From NCBI RefSeq assembly GCF_000439085.1, contig NZ_AUUA01000001.1:186001-250000 (forward strand): DNA of 64,000 nt. The letters run 5' to 3'. The notes below the pieces were generated by a model. It saw only the letters and a list, made by a program, of their open reading frames with translations. It was not told where the DNA came from and ran no database searches. The translations under genes and the position numbers were made by a program. Source of the stretch: Leminorella grimontii ATCC 33999 = DSM 5078 (GTDB lineage: Bacteria > Pseudomonadota > Gammaproteobacteria > Enterobacterales > Enterobacteriaceae). Shown here piece by piece: positions 55,812-64,000 of this stretch. How positions within the stretch are numbered: the first letter of the stretch is position 1; every line of letters starts with the position of its first letter.

Positions 55812-56688
55812 CGTCGGACATCCTTATGGTCATGCGAAGGCAAAGCGCGTCGCCGGGGTTAACTATGTCCATCGCCCGCTCATCGTCGTCGGAGGAAAAC
55901 AGGTTGATGGCGTTATTGATGTGGCTTACCGGCTCAATCGCCACGACGTTGCGCCCTGGGCCGGGAATAAAGAAAACCGCGTTACTGACGCCGGGAGCCG
56001 TCAGCGTCGCGCTAAAGCCCCGGCTGGGCCAGCGTACGGCAGCTTCGCCGTTCCAGCCGCAAAAGCAGTTGTCGACCGAGCCGTGTACCGGCGTCCTGAA
56101 CTCTTTATAGTCCCACTTTTCCGGTACGGCGATTTCTTCCTTTGGAAGGCTCGCTTCATCGTTGAGCCAAACGCGCTCAGCAGGAAAGCGCACCTGACTT
56201 TCCGCCGCGTTGGCGAAGAAGGGATGAAACCCCAACCCGGCCGGAACCGGGCCTTCGGAAAGGTTCCGGTAGCAGAGCACTATCGTCAGGGCGTCGTCCG
56301 TCAGCGTAAACCGCTGCTCGGCGCGCCACGGCCAGGGCCAAGCTTCGGACGCGGCGCGTTCCAGACCGATAACAATGTCGCTGGCCGTTTCTTCCACCAC
56401 TTCCCACGTAGACTGCCAGCCGATGCCGTGAACGGCGTGCGGGCTGTCGCCAAAGTTCCTGACGAGCCTGTGCCGCTGGCCCGCGAAGGAGAACTGGCCG
56501 TCAGCAATGCGGTTTGACCAGGGAACCAGCGGGTAGGTGCCGCACAGGTTGGCGCGCTTTTCGCCCGCCGGGTCGAACGGGCGCAGAACGTCGTGACCGC
56601 GCCAGCGCAGCCAGGCGAGTGCGCCGCCCAACTCAGGGGCGACGGCGATGCTGACGTTTCCACGCGAGCGTTCAATCACGCGCGTCAT
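55804..56688 (-). CDS. Aldose 1-epimerase (second mutarotase)
   Basis: 294 residues from the ATG giving MTRVIERSRGNVSIAVAPELGG, with GAGGT before it and 1 base after the aldolase stop. GalM-like fold of the YihR/YeaD-type branch: CGTYPLVPWSNRIADGQF, HAVHGIGWQ and GLGFHPFF. It supplies the anomer used by the sugar dehydrogenase. It is distinct from galM in the gal cluster. Confidence 0.88.
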   Translation of the reverse strand: MTRVIERSRGNVSIAVAPELGGALAWLRWRGHDVLRPFDPAGEKRANLCGTYPLVPWSNRIADGQFSFAGQRHRLVRNFGDSPHAVHGIGWQSTWEVVEETASDIVIGLERAASEAWPWPWRAEQRFTLTDDALTIVLCYRNLSEGPVPAGLGFHPFFANAAESQVRFPAERVWLNDEASLPKEEIAVPEKWDYKEFRTPVHGSVDNCFCGWNGEAAVRWPSRGFSATLTAPGVSNAVFFIPGPGRNVVAIEPVSHINNAINLFSSDDDERAMDIVNPGDALCLRMTIRMSDDE

Positions 56689-56689
56689 G

Positions 56690-57481
56690 CTAGTAGACCT
56701 CGCCGCCGGCGATGTGCAGTTTCTGGCCGCGTATGGCCGCCAGCTGCTCTTTTGCACGGCTCAGCAGGAAGCTCATGTCGGAGGCCAGCGCGACGTAGGT
56801 AAAGCCCATTTGCTGATATTTGTTCGCCAAATCCGGATTGCCGCCGACGATGCCGCAGGGCTTGCCGAGGCGGATACAGGCGTCGAGCCCGCGCTTTATC
56901 ATGGCCTGAACGTCAGGGTGAGACGGGTTGCCCGGGTGACCCATAGCGGAAGAAAGGTCGCCGGGGCCGATGAAGAAGCCGGTAATGCCGTCAATCGCGG
57001 CGATGGCGTCAACGTTGGCGATGGCTTCCGGCGTTTCGAGCTGGAGAATCAGGCACAGTTCGTCGCGGGACTCTTTAACAAAGTCCGGATTACCGCCCCA
57101 GCAGGACGCGCGATGCATAGCGGCGAATCCCCGCTTGCCGTAAGGAGGGTAGTAGGCGGACTCTACGGCCTTTTTAGCTTCTTCCACCGTGTTGATAAAG
57201 GGGATCATCAAGGACATCGCTCCGCCGTCGAGCGCGCGCTTTATCAGCACCACGTCGTTGCCCGCTAGGCGATACAGCGGCGTTGTCGTTGCGCTGACGC
57301 TGCGAACGGCGCGGTCGATGCGGATGGCGTCCAGCGTGTCTACCGCCACGTGCTCCTGATCCAACACCAGAAAGTCAAAGCCGACCGTCGCCATCGCTTC
57401 GGCGACGGTGTCGCTGCCCGTCATCATCCAGGTGCCGAGCATGCGCTGGCCGGAGGTAATTGCGCGTTTGAAGTTGTTCAT
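56690..57481 (-). CDS. HpcH/HpaI-family 2-keto-3-deoxy-aldonate aldolase
   Basis: 263 residues, class II (metal-dependent) pyruvate aldolase related to GarL and YfaU. Catalytic DQEH (41-44), Arg71 in YRLAGND, metal ligands Glu149 (LQLETPEA) and Asp175 (GPGDLSSAMG). Splits a 2-keto-3-deoxy acid into pyruvate plus an aldehyde. AAGGAG before the ATG; 49 bases after the dehydratase gene. Confidence 0.93.
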   Translation of the reverse strand: MNNFKRAITSGQRMLGTWMMTGSDTVAEAMATVGFDFLVLDQEHVAVDTLDAIRIDRAVRSVSATTTPLYRLAGNDVVLIKRALDGGAMSLMIPFINTVEEAKKAVESAYYPPYGKRGFAAMHRASCWGGNPDFVKESRDELCLILQLETPEAIANVDAIAAIDGITGFFIGPGDLSSAMGHPGNPSHPDVQAMIKRGLDACIRLGKPCGIVGGNPDLANKYQQMGFTYVALASDMSFLLSRAKEQLAAIRGQKLHIAGGEVY

Positions 57482-57530
57482 TATTGCTCCTTAAAAAAGG
57501 GTTCTTTAAAACAGGTTCTTTAAAACGTTT

Positions 57531-59282
57531 TTAAAAAATAGGCGGTTCAGGGATGTCGCTGCCTGACTGCAGGAAGTCGAAGTCACAGCCTTCGTTCGCC
57601 TGGGTGACGTGCTGTTGATACAGCGCCGCCCACGAACGGCCAAATACCTTATGGGTGACTTTCAGCGCGCTGCGTCGGCGGGCAAGCTCGTGCTCGTCGA
57701 CCTGCATGTTCAGCGTGCCTGCGTCAATGTTTAGCTCAATCAGATCGCCCGTTTGCACCAGCGCCAGCGGCCCGCCGACGGCGGATTCCGGCGCGACGTG
57801 CAGAATGCAGGTGCCGTAGTGAGTGCCGGACATCCGCGCGTCGGAAATGCGCACCATGTCGGTCACTCCCTGCTGCAACAGCTTTTTCGGGATCGGCAGG
57901 TTGCCCCATTCCGGCATGCCGGGCGCGCCTACTGGGCCTGCGTTGCGCAGAATGATGATGGTATCTTTGGTGACGTCCAACTCAGGATCGTCGATGCGGT
58001 CAGAGAGTTCCTGGTGGGTATCGAAAACCAGCGCCGGGCCCGTATGGTGGCGCAGCTGCGGGCTGGCCGCCGAGGATTTCATCACCGCGCCGTCCGGGCA
58101 CAGGTTGCCGCGCAGCACTGCCAGAGCACATCCCTGAGACAGGGGAATAATCGGATTATCAAGGTCGCGGATAATGTCATCGTCGTAGCAGTCGGCGTCT
58201 TTAATCCACTCTTCGACGGTGTGGTTGGTCACGCCCCGTGCGTTGCGATGCAGGAACCGACCGACCTTTTTCAACTGCGCCATCAGTCCGCCGGCAAAGA
58301 AGAAATCGTCCATCAATGCCCTGCCGGAAGGGAACAGGTTAGCCAGCACCGGCACCCTGCGAGCGATGTTTTCCATATCTTCAAGGGTGAGCTGAATGGA
58401 CGCGCGGTTCGCCATGGCGATCAGGTGAATCGCCGCGTTAGTGGAACCGCCCAGCGCCATATAGGCGACGATGCCGTTAAGGAAGTTTTCTTTCGTTAAC
58501 CAGCGGGAAGGCTTATGGTCGTACCACACCATGTCGACGATGGTATGGCCGCACTGGGCCGCCATCTGCGGGTGGCGGCAGTCCGCCGCGGGTATTGAGC
58601 TTGCGCCGGGCAGCGTGAAACCCATGGCGTCGGCGATAGAGGTCATGGTGGACGCCGTGCCCATCGTATTGCAGGTGCCGATGGAGCGCGTCATTGCGCC
58701 TTCCAGCTCAATCCAGTCGTGCGGCGTGATGGAACCGAGGCGAAGCTGGTCCCAAAACTTTTTGGTGTGGGTTCCAGCGCCGGTGATTTGGCCATGCCAC
58801 TTGCCGGTAGTCATCGGGCCTGCCGGGCAGAAAATGGTGGGGATATCCATCGACAGTGCGCCCATCAGCAGCGCAGGCGTAGACTTGTCGCAGCCGCCGA
58901 GCAGCACTACGCCGTCGATGGGGTGCTGTCGGAGAAGCTCTTCGGTTTCCATCGCGAGAAAGTTGCGATACAGCATGGTTGTGGGCTTCACCATCACTTC
59001 GCCCATAGAGAGGGCGGGCAGTTCAACGGGGAATCCGCCCGCCGCCCAGACGCCGCGCTTCACTGCTTCAGCTCTTTCGCGCAGGTGGGAGTGGCAGGCG
59101 CTCATATCGCTCCAGGTGTTGATGATGCCGATGACCGGTTTGCCCATAAATTCTTCACGTGCAAAGCCCATCTGTTGAGTGCGCTGCCGGTGAGCGAAGG
59201 CTCTGATTGTCTCAGGGGCATACCATCGCTGACTGCGCAGCTGAGAGACTTCACGGCGCGTTAAGCTGTCCTTGTTGAACAT
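57531..59282 (-). CDS. IlvD/Edd-family sugar-acid dehydratase
   Basis: 583 residues, [2Fe-2S] dehydratase close to Rhizobium L-arabinonate dehydratase. Cluster Cys63 (SDMSACHSHL), Cys131 (LGGCDKSTP) and Cys204 (GTCNTMGTAST) have the same spacing as that family (59/127/200). The catalytic Ser is in RISDARMSGTHYGT. It converts an aldonate to a 2-keto-3-deoxy acid. First gene of the seven-gene operon, directly behind a LacI-type operator. Arabinonate, xylonate, fuconate, galactonate or 6-sulfogluconate are all possible substrates for this family. Confidence 0.94.
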   Translation of the reverse strand: MFNKDSLTRREVSQLRSQRWYAPETIRAFAHRQRTQQMGFAREEFMGKPVIGIINTWSDMSACHSHLRERAEAVKRGVWAAGGFPVELPALSMGEVMVKPTTMLYRNFLAMETEELLRQHPIDGVVLLGGCDKSTPALLMGALSMDIPTIFCPAGPMTTGKWHGQITGAGTHTKKFWDQLRLGSITPHDWIELEGAMTRSIGTCNTMGTASTMTSIADAMGFTLPGASSIPAADCRHPQMAAQCGHTIVDMVWYDHKPSRWLTKENFLNGIVAYMALGGSTNAAIHLIAMANRASIQLTLEDMENIARRVPVLANLFPSGRALMDDFFFAGGLMAQLKKVGRFLHRNARGVTNHTVEEWIKDADCYDDDIIRDLDNPIIPLSQGCALAVLRGNLCPDGAVMKSSAASPQLRHHTGPALVFDTHQELSDRIDDPELDVTKDTIIILRNAGPVGAPGMPEWGNLPIPKKLLQQGVTDMVRISDARMSGTHYGTCILHVAPESAVGGPLALVQTGDLIELNIDAGTLNMQVDEHELARRRSALKVTHKVFGRSWAALYQQHVTQANEGCDFDFLQSGSDIPEPPIF

Positions 59283-59324
59283 CGTTGACTACCTTTAATC
59301 GGTTTAAATTCACTATTACACTAA

Positions 59325-59342
59325 TATCGTAGCGCTACGATA
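59325..59342. promoter_or_regulatory. LacI-type operator in the divergent promoter region
   Basis: TATCGTAGCGCTACGATA is a perfect 18-bp palindrome with the central CG typical of LacI/GalR-family operators. It sits 42 bases before the dehydratase start. A -35-like TTGACT of the minus strand (59342-59347) touches its edge, so the bound repressor would block the operon promoter. The LacI-type gene at 61244 is the natural candidate. Confidence 0.9.
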
Positions 59343-59503
59343 GTCAACGAAAATGATCCGTGTTATGTGATCGATGTCTTGATTTTCATTTTCGGTCTTC
59401 GCTTTTTATCTATCTGCGTCAATTTTTTGAGATATCGGCTCTATTTCCCTATATAAGGCTGTGTAATAGTAAATTAATAACGTATTCATCAAGGGCGTTT
59501 GCT

Positions 59504-61231
59504 ATGGAAATGCTGTTTTCTATTGTCACCTTTGTTCTTTTTCTTTTGTTCGTAGCGCTATATTCATATCGAAAGACAAAGGGAATATCGGAATCTGGCG
59601 TGGAAGGGTTCTTTCTGGCGGGAAGAGGGCTTAGCGGCTATTTCATCGCCGGTTCTCTGCTGTTGTCTAACCTGTCGGCTGAGCAGCTGGTGGGGCTTAA
59701 CGGTAACGCTTACCGCTTTGATATCAGCGGGATGGCGTGGGAAAGCACGGCGGCGGTGGCGACGATCGTCATGGCGGTTTTCTTTCTTCCGCGCTTTTTG
59801 CGCCGCGGGCTTACGACCATGCCGCAGTTTCTGGAAGAGCGGTTTGACTACAATACCCGTCGGATAGTCAGCGTGATGCTGCTGGTGGGGTACGCGCTGA
59901 TGGCTAACCCCTGCAGCCTGTATCTCGGGGCGATTACCATGAATCAGCTGTTTGACTTCCAGGCGTTTTTTAACATTCCGGACTGGAGCGCCATCGGCAT
60001 CCTGGCGTTTGCGATGGGGGCGATTGGCGGGCTTTACGCCACGCTCGGCGGGCTTAAGGCGGTCGCGATATCCGATACTATCAGCGGGCTTATCTTGCTG
60101 TTTGCTGCGATGCTGGTGCCGGTTTTGGGGCTTTTTGTACTCGGGGACGGCTCTTTTATGGCGGGAGGGAGAACGCTTTTAAGCCACCCGGAACAGCTTA
60201 ATGCGATCGGCTCTGAAACCTCTTCCGTTCCCTTCAGCACTATTTTTACCGGCATGCTGTGCGCCAACATGTTTTACTGGTGTACCAACCAGATGATCAT
60301 TCAGCGCACGCTGGGCGCAAAGTCGCTGGCGGAGAGCCAAAAGGGCGTCCTGCTGGCGGGAAGCATCAAGCTGTTGGTGCCTCTGGCCATGGTGCTGCCG
60401 GGGCTTATCGCCTTTAACATGTTTGGCCCCGTTTTTACCAACGCCGACTACGCCTATCCCGCGCTGGTTAAAGCGGTATTGCCATGGTGGCTTATCGGCA
60501 TGTTCGCCGCCGCGATTTTCGGTACGGTTATCAGCCATTTTAACTCGGTGGTTAACTCAAGCGCGACGCTGTTTGTGATTGATTTATACGGCCCGCTGAC
60601 GGGATGTCGTGATGAGAAAAAGCTGGTGCGCATGGGGAAGATAGCCTCGTTGGCCATTTCCCTGATTTCCATCGTGATTGCGCCGCTGCTGCTGCACACG
60701 CCGAACGGAATTTTTGACCTGATGCGGCGCTTTACCGGCTTCTACAATATTCCGATTATCACTATCGTACTGGTCGGCTTTTTGACGCGGAGCGTCCCTG
60801 CGCTGGCGGCAAAATGCGTGCTGATTTTCCACATCGTTGTCTATGGCCTATACACCTTCGCCGGGCTGGACAAATTGATTCCACTACATTTTATTCATAT
60901 TATGGGGCTCCTGTTCGTTATCGAAGTATTGATGATGCTGCTGATTGGCAGATTTAAGCCTCGTACCGCCTCTGAGCCGGTTCATCCACCGGCCAAGATC
61001 CCGATGCAGAAGTGGCGATACGCGGAACCGATTTGCGTTATCATGATGGCGGCGCTAATCAGTATCTACATTACACTGTCTCCGCTTGGCTTGGCCGAAA
61101 AGAACGGTATCCCCGAAAGCTTTGGCTATCTCCTGGCGGCCGTTTGGGCCGTGGCGCTGGCCGTGATTTTTGGATTAGCGCGCCGTAGCCGTCGCTTTCA
61201 GCAGCGACCCATAGTGGAAAGTATTGAATAG
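59504..61231 (+). CDS. SSS-family sodium:solute (sugar) symporter
   Basis: 575 residues from the ATG giving MEMLFSIVTFVLFLLF; the frame is open further up but the helix begins here. About 14 membrane segments. SLC5/SSS marks: GVEGFFLAGRGLSGYFIAGSLLLSNLSAEQLVGLNG near the start, GGLKAVAISDTISGLILL and ISHFNSVVNSSATLFVIDLY. Resembles E. coli YidK and sugar members of the family. Imports the substrate of the divergent operon. The C-terminal tail is basic. Confidence 0.92.
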   Translation: MEMLFSIVTFVLFLLFVALYSYRKTKGISESGVEGFFLAGRGLSGYFIAGSLLLSNLSAEQLVGLNGNAYRFDISGMAWESTAAVATIVMAVFFLPRFLRRGLTTMPQFLEERFDYNTRRIVSVMLLVGYALMANPCSLYLGAITMNQLFDFQAFFNIPDWSAIGILAFAMGAIGGLYATLGGLKAVAISDTISGLILLFAAMLVPVLGLFVLGDGSFMAGGRTLLSHPEQLNAIGSETSSVPFSTIFTGMLCANMFYWCTNQMIIQRTLGAKSLAESQKGVLLAGSIKLLVPLAMVLPGLIAFNMFGPVFTNADYAYPALVKAVLPWWLIGMFAAAIFGTVISHFNSVVNSSATLFVIDLYGPLTGCRDEKKLVRMGKIASLAISLISIVIAPLLLHTPNGIFDLMRRFTGFYNIPIITIVLVGFLTRSVPALAAKCVLIFHIVVYGLYTFAGLDKLIPLHFIHIMGLLFVIEVLMMLLIGRFKPRTASEPVHPPAKIPMQKWRYAEPICVIMMAALISIYITLSPLGLAEKNGIPESFGYLLAAVWAVALAVIFGLARRSRRFQQRPIVESIE

Positions 61232-61243
61232 TGCGGAAGATAA

Positions 61244-62272
61244 ATGCGTCAAAGATCGCGCCAGAATGTAAAACTTGATGATGTCGCTCTTAAGGCCGGA
61301 GTGTCCCCCTCTACGGTATCGCTCTATATTCGACAGCCTGAGCGCGTATCGGAAAAGACCGGGAAGAAAATCCAGACGGCGATAGACGGCCTTGGCTATG
61401 TGCACAATAAAATCGCGAGCCAGTTCACCGGCGGGCGCAGCTGCAACATGGCCGTGGTGGTGCCGTCGCTGGCGAACATTTTCTTTAGCCACGTTATTCA
61501 ACGCATTGAGTCGACGGTGAGCGAGCGCGGCTTTCAACTTTCTATCGCCTCTCACGACCACAGCCTCGATAAGGAAGAGGAGCAGATCCGCGCCATCCTG
61601 CAGTGGTCGCCGGCGGTTATCGCCATCGCCGGCGCCGACCACAAGCCTTCGACTCTCAAAATGCTGCATAACAGCGGAGTACCCGTAGTGCAGATGTGGC
61701 AGGTCAACGGCGGCGATTTTGCAGCGCAGGTGGGTAACAACCACGAGCATATCGGTTACTCCGCTGCGCGATATCTGCTTGACACCGGCTGTGCGCAACT
61801 GGCCTATTTCACCACCCGATTTGACGACGATATCCGCGCGCGCGTGCGCTATGAGGGATTTTGCCGGGCGCTGGAGGAAGAGGGAAAAAGGGCGCTGCTG
61901 GTCGACATTCCCCGCTCGGAAAATATCTGGCAGGCCAGCCGGGAAACGCTGGTAAAAACGCTGGTGAAGGAGCGCGGCATTGACGGTATATTCTGCACTA
62001 GCGACGCCATTGCGACGGCGCTGTTGATGGAGGCTCAGGACCGGGGCATTTCCATCCCTGGCCAGCTGAGCGTTCTTGGCTACGGCGACTTCCCGTCCAG
62101 CGCCTGGCTGTCGCCGATATCCCTTTCCAGCGTTAACCTGAACGCCGACGTCATCGCAACGCGAACCGCCGACATGATGCTGAAAATGACGCAGGATGCA
62201 TCGTACCAAGGGGAAATCGTCGACGTCGGATTTGAGATTATGCCGCGGGGGAGTACGCGGCTGCCGTTTTAG
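61244..62272 (+). CDS. LacI-family transcriptional repressor
   Basis: 342 residues. HTH VKLDDVALKAGVSPSTVSLYIRQPERVSEKT (about 9-39), hinge helix region NKIASQFTGGRS, then the periplasmic-binding-protein-like sensor domain with GIDGIFCTSDAIATALL and GISIPGQLSVLGYGDF. 12 bases behind the transporter, so co-transcribed. Presumed to bind the palindrome at 59325 and respond to the sugar or a pathway intermediate. Confidence 0.95.
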   Translation: MRQRSRQNVKLDDVALKAGVSPSTVSLYIRQPERVSEKTGKKIQTAIDGLGYVHNKIASQFTGGRSCNMAVVVPSLANIFFSHVIQRIESTVSERGFQLSIASHDHSLDKEEEQIRAILQWSPAVIAIAGADHKPSTLKMLHNSGVPVVQMWQVNGGDFAAQVGNNHEHIGYSAARYLLDTGCAQLAYFTTRFDDDIRARVRYEGFCRALEEEGKRALLVDIPRSENIWQASRETLVKTLVKERGIDGIFCTSDAIATALLMEAQDRGISIPGQLSVLGYGDFPSSAWLSPISLSSVNLNADVIATRTADMMLKMTQDASYQGEIVDVGFEIMPRGSTRLPF

Positions 62273-62321
62273 CCTTACTGTACGTTCAACTGTAAACAAC
62301 GTTAGATTAGGAAGATCCGTG

Positions 62322-62792
62322 ATGAAATATGATGATGCATCTTGGCACTACGAGGGAGATTACCCGGCTGACCTGGCGCCGGAACGTGCGGCGGTCCATA
62401 TCGGGATGTTTCTTAAATGGTGCATACGCAACGGCTTTGCTTCGGATGACCTAAAAGAGGACTGCGAAGAAGAGATCCAAAAGGTGATGCAGGGAGAAAT
62501 GACGGGCGCCCAGTTTTTAATTGATATCTGCGATGAGAAACTGTTGGATGAAGATCTGTCAGAGACAGGCATCGCGTTTGCCAATGATTACTATGAAGAC
62601 GGCACTGAGTTTGGAAAGAAATATAGCTATTTCATCGGCGATTTTTGCGACGTATTTAATGAAAAGGCAGAGAAGGGCGGATTTGAGTACGATTCTTTGT
62701 ATCATGTTGAAGATACGGATGAAAACTATGCGCTGATGGCAAAAAAGATAGACGAACGTTTTCAGCAGTGGGCGGCGTTTAAAAAAGGTTAG
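62322..62792 (+). CDS. Small acidic protein of unknown function
   Basis: 156 residues, very acidic. KYDDASWHYEGDYPADLAPERAAVHIGMFLKWCIRNGF, then SYFIGDFCDVFNEKAEKGGFEYDSLYHVEDTDENY. This layout (start with YDDASWHYEG) is shared by a family of uncharacterised proteins, DUF7832 as far as I recall, some of which sit beside toxin genes as presumed immunity proteins. No toxin is visible here. AGGAAG precedes the ATG. Confidence 0.78.
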   Translation: MKYDDASWHYEGDYPADLAPERAAVHIGMFLKWCIRNGFASDDLKEDCEEEIQKVMQGEMTGAQFLIDICDEKLLDEDLSETGIAFANDYYEDGTEFGKKYSYFIGDFCDVFNEKAEKGGFEYDSLYHVEDTDENYALMAKKIDERFQQWAAFKKG

Positions 62793-62959
62793 ATTCCGTG
62801 GCTGCAGCTTGTTTATATAGGCGCTAAGAAATAATAAATATCATTAAGCCATGGCCCACTATTACGTCGGGCCATAGCTTCATCGTCCCTCTTTTTACAT
62901 ATTTCCCCATTTCGCGGCTAGGCTTTAAGTTAAAGCCTGTTCTTTAACGGAGTCGCAAG

Positions 62960-64000
62960 ATGGAAAATCCAACCCTGCTGCAGTTCTTTCACTGGTATTA
63001 CCCCGAAGGCGGCAAGCTGTGGCCGGAAGTGGTCGAGCGCGCCGAGTGGCTGGCGCAGACGGGTATTTCTATGGTGTGGCTACCGCCGCCGTACAAGGGC
63101 GGCTCCGGCGGCTATTCGGTAGGGTATGACGCCTATGACCTGTTCGATCTCGGCGAGTTTGACCAACGGGGCTCTGTCGCTACCAAATATGGCGACAGGG
63201 CGCAGCTGACTGATGCCGTTTCAGCGCTGAGGGCGCACGGGATCGGCGTTTTGTTGGACGTCGTTCTTAATCACAAAATGGGCGCAGATGAGAAGGAAGC
63301 GGTTAGGGTAAACCGCGTGAATCCGGATAATCGGGAAGAGATTGACGACGAAGTCATTGAGGCTGAAGCCTGGACGCGCTTCACGTTTCCCGGCCGCGGG
63401 GGAAAGTATTCGCAGTTTGTCTGGGACTATCACTGCTTCAGCGGCGTTGACCATATTGAAAACCCTGATGAAAACGGCGTTTTCAAAATCGTTAACGACT
63501 ACACGGAGGAAGGCTGGAATACGGAGGTTGATGAAGAGCTGGGCAACTTTGACTATCTGATGGGCGCTAACGTCGATTTCCGTAACTATGCGGTCAGCGA
63601 GGAGCTTAAATACTGGGCTCGCTGGGTAATGGAGCAGGTGCCGTGTTCCGGCTTCCGGCTGGATGCGGTCAAGCATATCCCCGCCTGGTTTTATAAAGAC
63701 TGGATCGAGCACGTTCAGGCGGCGTCAGAGGAGCCTAAGTTCATCGTTGCCGAGTATTGGTCCTTTGAAACCGACAGGCTTCAGCAGTACATCGACCAGG
63801 TCGAGGGGAAAACCATGCTGTTTGATGCGCCTCTGCATATCAATTTCCACCAGGCCTCGCTTCAGGGGCGCGACTTCGATTTGTCCACAATCTTTGACGG
63901 TTCGCTGGTTGCCGCCGATCCGTGGCACGCCGTGACCATCGTCGCCAACCATGACACTCAGCCGCTGCAGTCTCTTGAAGCGCCGGTGGAACCCTGGTTT
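62960..64000 (+). CDS. amyA: Cytoplasmic alpha-amylase AmyA (3'-truncated by window edge)
   Basis: GH13 alpha-amylase hydrolysing internal alpha-1,4 bonds. The first 347 codons are in the window and the frame stays open to the edge. [23 protein letters not shown] aligns with E. coli AmyA, which has no signal peptide. GH13 motifs: DVVLNHKMG (region I), [10 protein letters not shown] with the nucleophile Asp (II), VAEYWS with the acid/base Glu (III) and VANHDTQ with the third Asp (IV). AACGGAG precedes the ATG. About 150 residues at the C-terminus are outside the window. Confidence 0.97.
   Translation, partial: MENPTLLQFFHWYYPEGGKLWPEVVERAEWLAQTGISMVWLPPPYKGGSGGYSVGYDAYDLFDLGEFDQRGSVATKYGDRAQLTDAVSALRAHGIGVLLDVVLNHKMGADEKEAVRVNRVNPDNREEIDDEVIEAEAWTRFTFPGRGGKYSQFVWDYHCFSGVDHIENPDENGVFKIVNDYTEEGWNTEVDEELGNFDYLMGANVDFRNYAVSEELKYWARWVMEQVPCSGFRLDAVKHIPAWFYKDWIEHVQAASEEPKFIVAEYWSFETDRLQQYIDQVEGKTMLFDAPLHINFHQASLQGRDFDLSTIFDGSLVAADPWHAVTIVANHDTQPLQSLEAPVEPWF

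Noticed and set aside
59355-59380. CRP site in the sugar regulon promoter region
   Set aside because: Only one half site (ATGTGATCGAT) is good; the second half does not match TCACA.

Overview
The window is chromosomal DNA of a gamma-proteobacterium of the order Enterobacterales. The evidence is E. coli-like gene order (cydABX-ybgE-ybgC-tolQRAB-pal-cpoB-tRNA-Lys, aroG, gpmA, gal, modEF/acrZ/modABC, ybhA, uvrB, ybhK, moaABCDE, ybhL, rhlE) together with very high protein similarity to the E. coli products as I remember them. Several E. coli neighbours are missing at their usual places: nadA-pnuC-zitB after the tRNAs, and pgl and the bio operon before uvrB. Two gal genes are separated by ytfE, and several accessory blocks are inserted. 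This suggests a lineage outside the Escherichia/Salmonella group. Budviciaceae (for example a Leminorella relative) is my guess, not something proven here.

Layout. 1-8.6 kb: the end of cydA, cydB-cydX-ybgE, then the complete Tol-Pal operon in which ybgC, tolQ, tolR and tolA all start with GTG. 8.7-9.0 kb: two identical tRNA-Lys(UUU) genes with a promoter and terminator. 9.1-14.4 kb: an accessory block of a Ner/SfsB-like regulator and small unknown proteins (membrane-anchored, Sel1-like, WGR-DUF4240, lipoprotein). 14.5-21.8 kb: aroG, gpmA with a Fur box, and galE-galT / ytfE / galK-galM, with ytfE carrying its own NsrR box. 21.9-30.3 kb: small unknowns, a cysteine-less isochorismatase-fold protein, modF-modE, acrZ, modABC with a ModE operator, and ybhA. 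30.3-33.1 kb: uvrB with a LexA box and an upstream pair of DnaA boxes. 33.1-41.7 kb: an 886-residue exported protein of unknown function, a 1.1-kb AT-rich gap, a large autotransporter, a DUF2132 protein and a SlyB-like lipoprotein. 41.8-45.8 kb: ybhK and moaABCDE behind a ModE site and a Moco riboswitch. 45.9-52.3 kb: a secreted EEP-fold enzyme, a flavodoxin, ybhL, rhlE, a TPR protein and a YfaZ-like porin. 52.4-62.3 kb: a complete non-phosphorylative sugar-oxidation regulon. 62.3-64 kb: a small acidic protein and the start of amyA.

How genes work together. The molybdenum part is one circuit: ModABC imports molybdate, ModE senses it and has near-identical 24-bp sites at modA and moaA, and the moaA leader also carries the Moco riboswitch. 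The 52-62 kb regulon encodes, in one operon, an IlvD/Edd-type aldonate dehydratase, an HpcH/HpaI aldolase, an aldose mutarotase, an SMP-30 lactonase, a beta-hydroxyacid dehydrogenase, an SDR sugar dehydrogenase and a TauE/SafE exporter. Divergent from it are an SSS-family importer and a LacI-type repressor, and a perfect 18-bp palindromic operator lies between them. The enzyme set fits import of an aldose, oxidation to the aldonate, dehydration, aldol cleavage to pyruvate plus an aldehyde, reduction of that aldehyde and export of an anion. It could serve a pentose or deoxyhexose (Dahms-type route) or sulfoquinovose (sulfo-Entner-Doudoroff route with a reductive end). The exporter and an altered substrate loop in the reductase make the second option worth testing. 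This is the most interesting system in the window.
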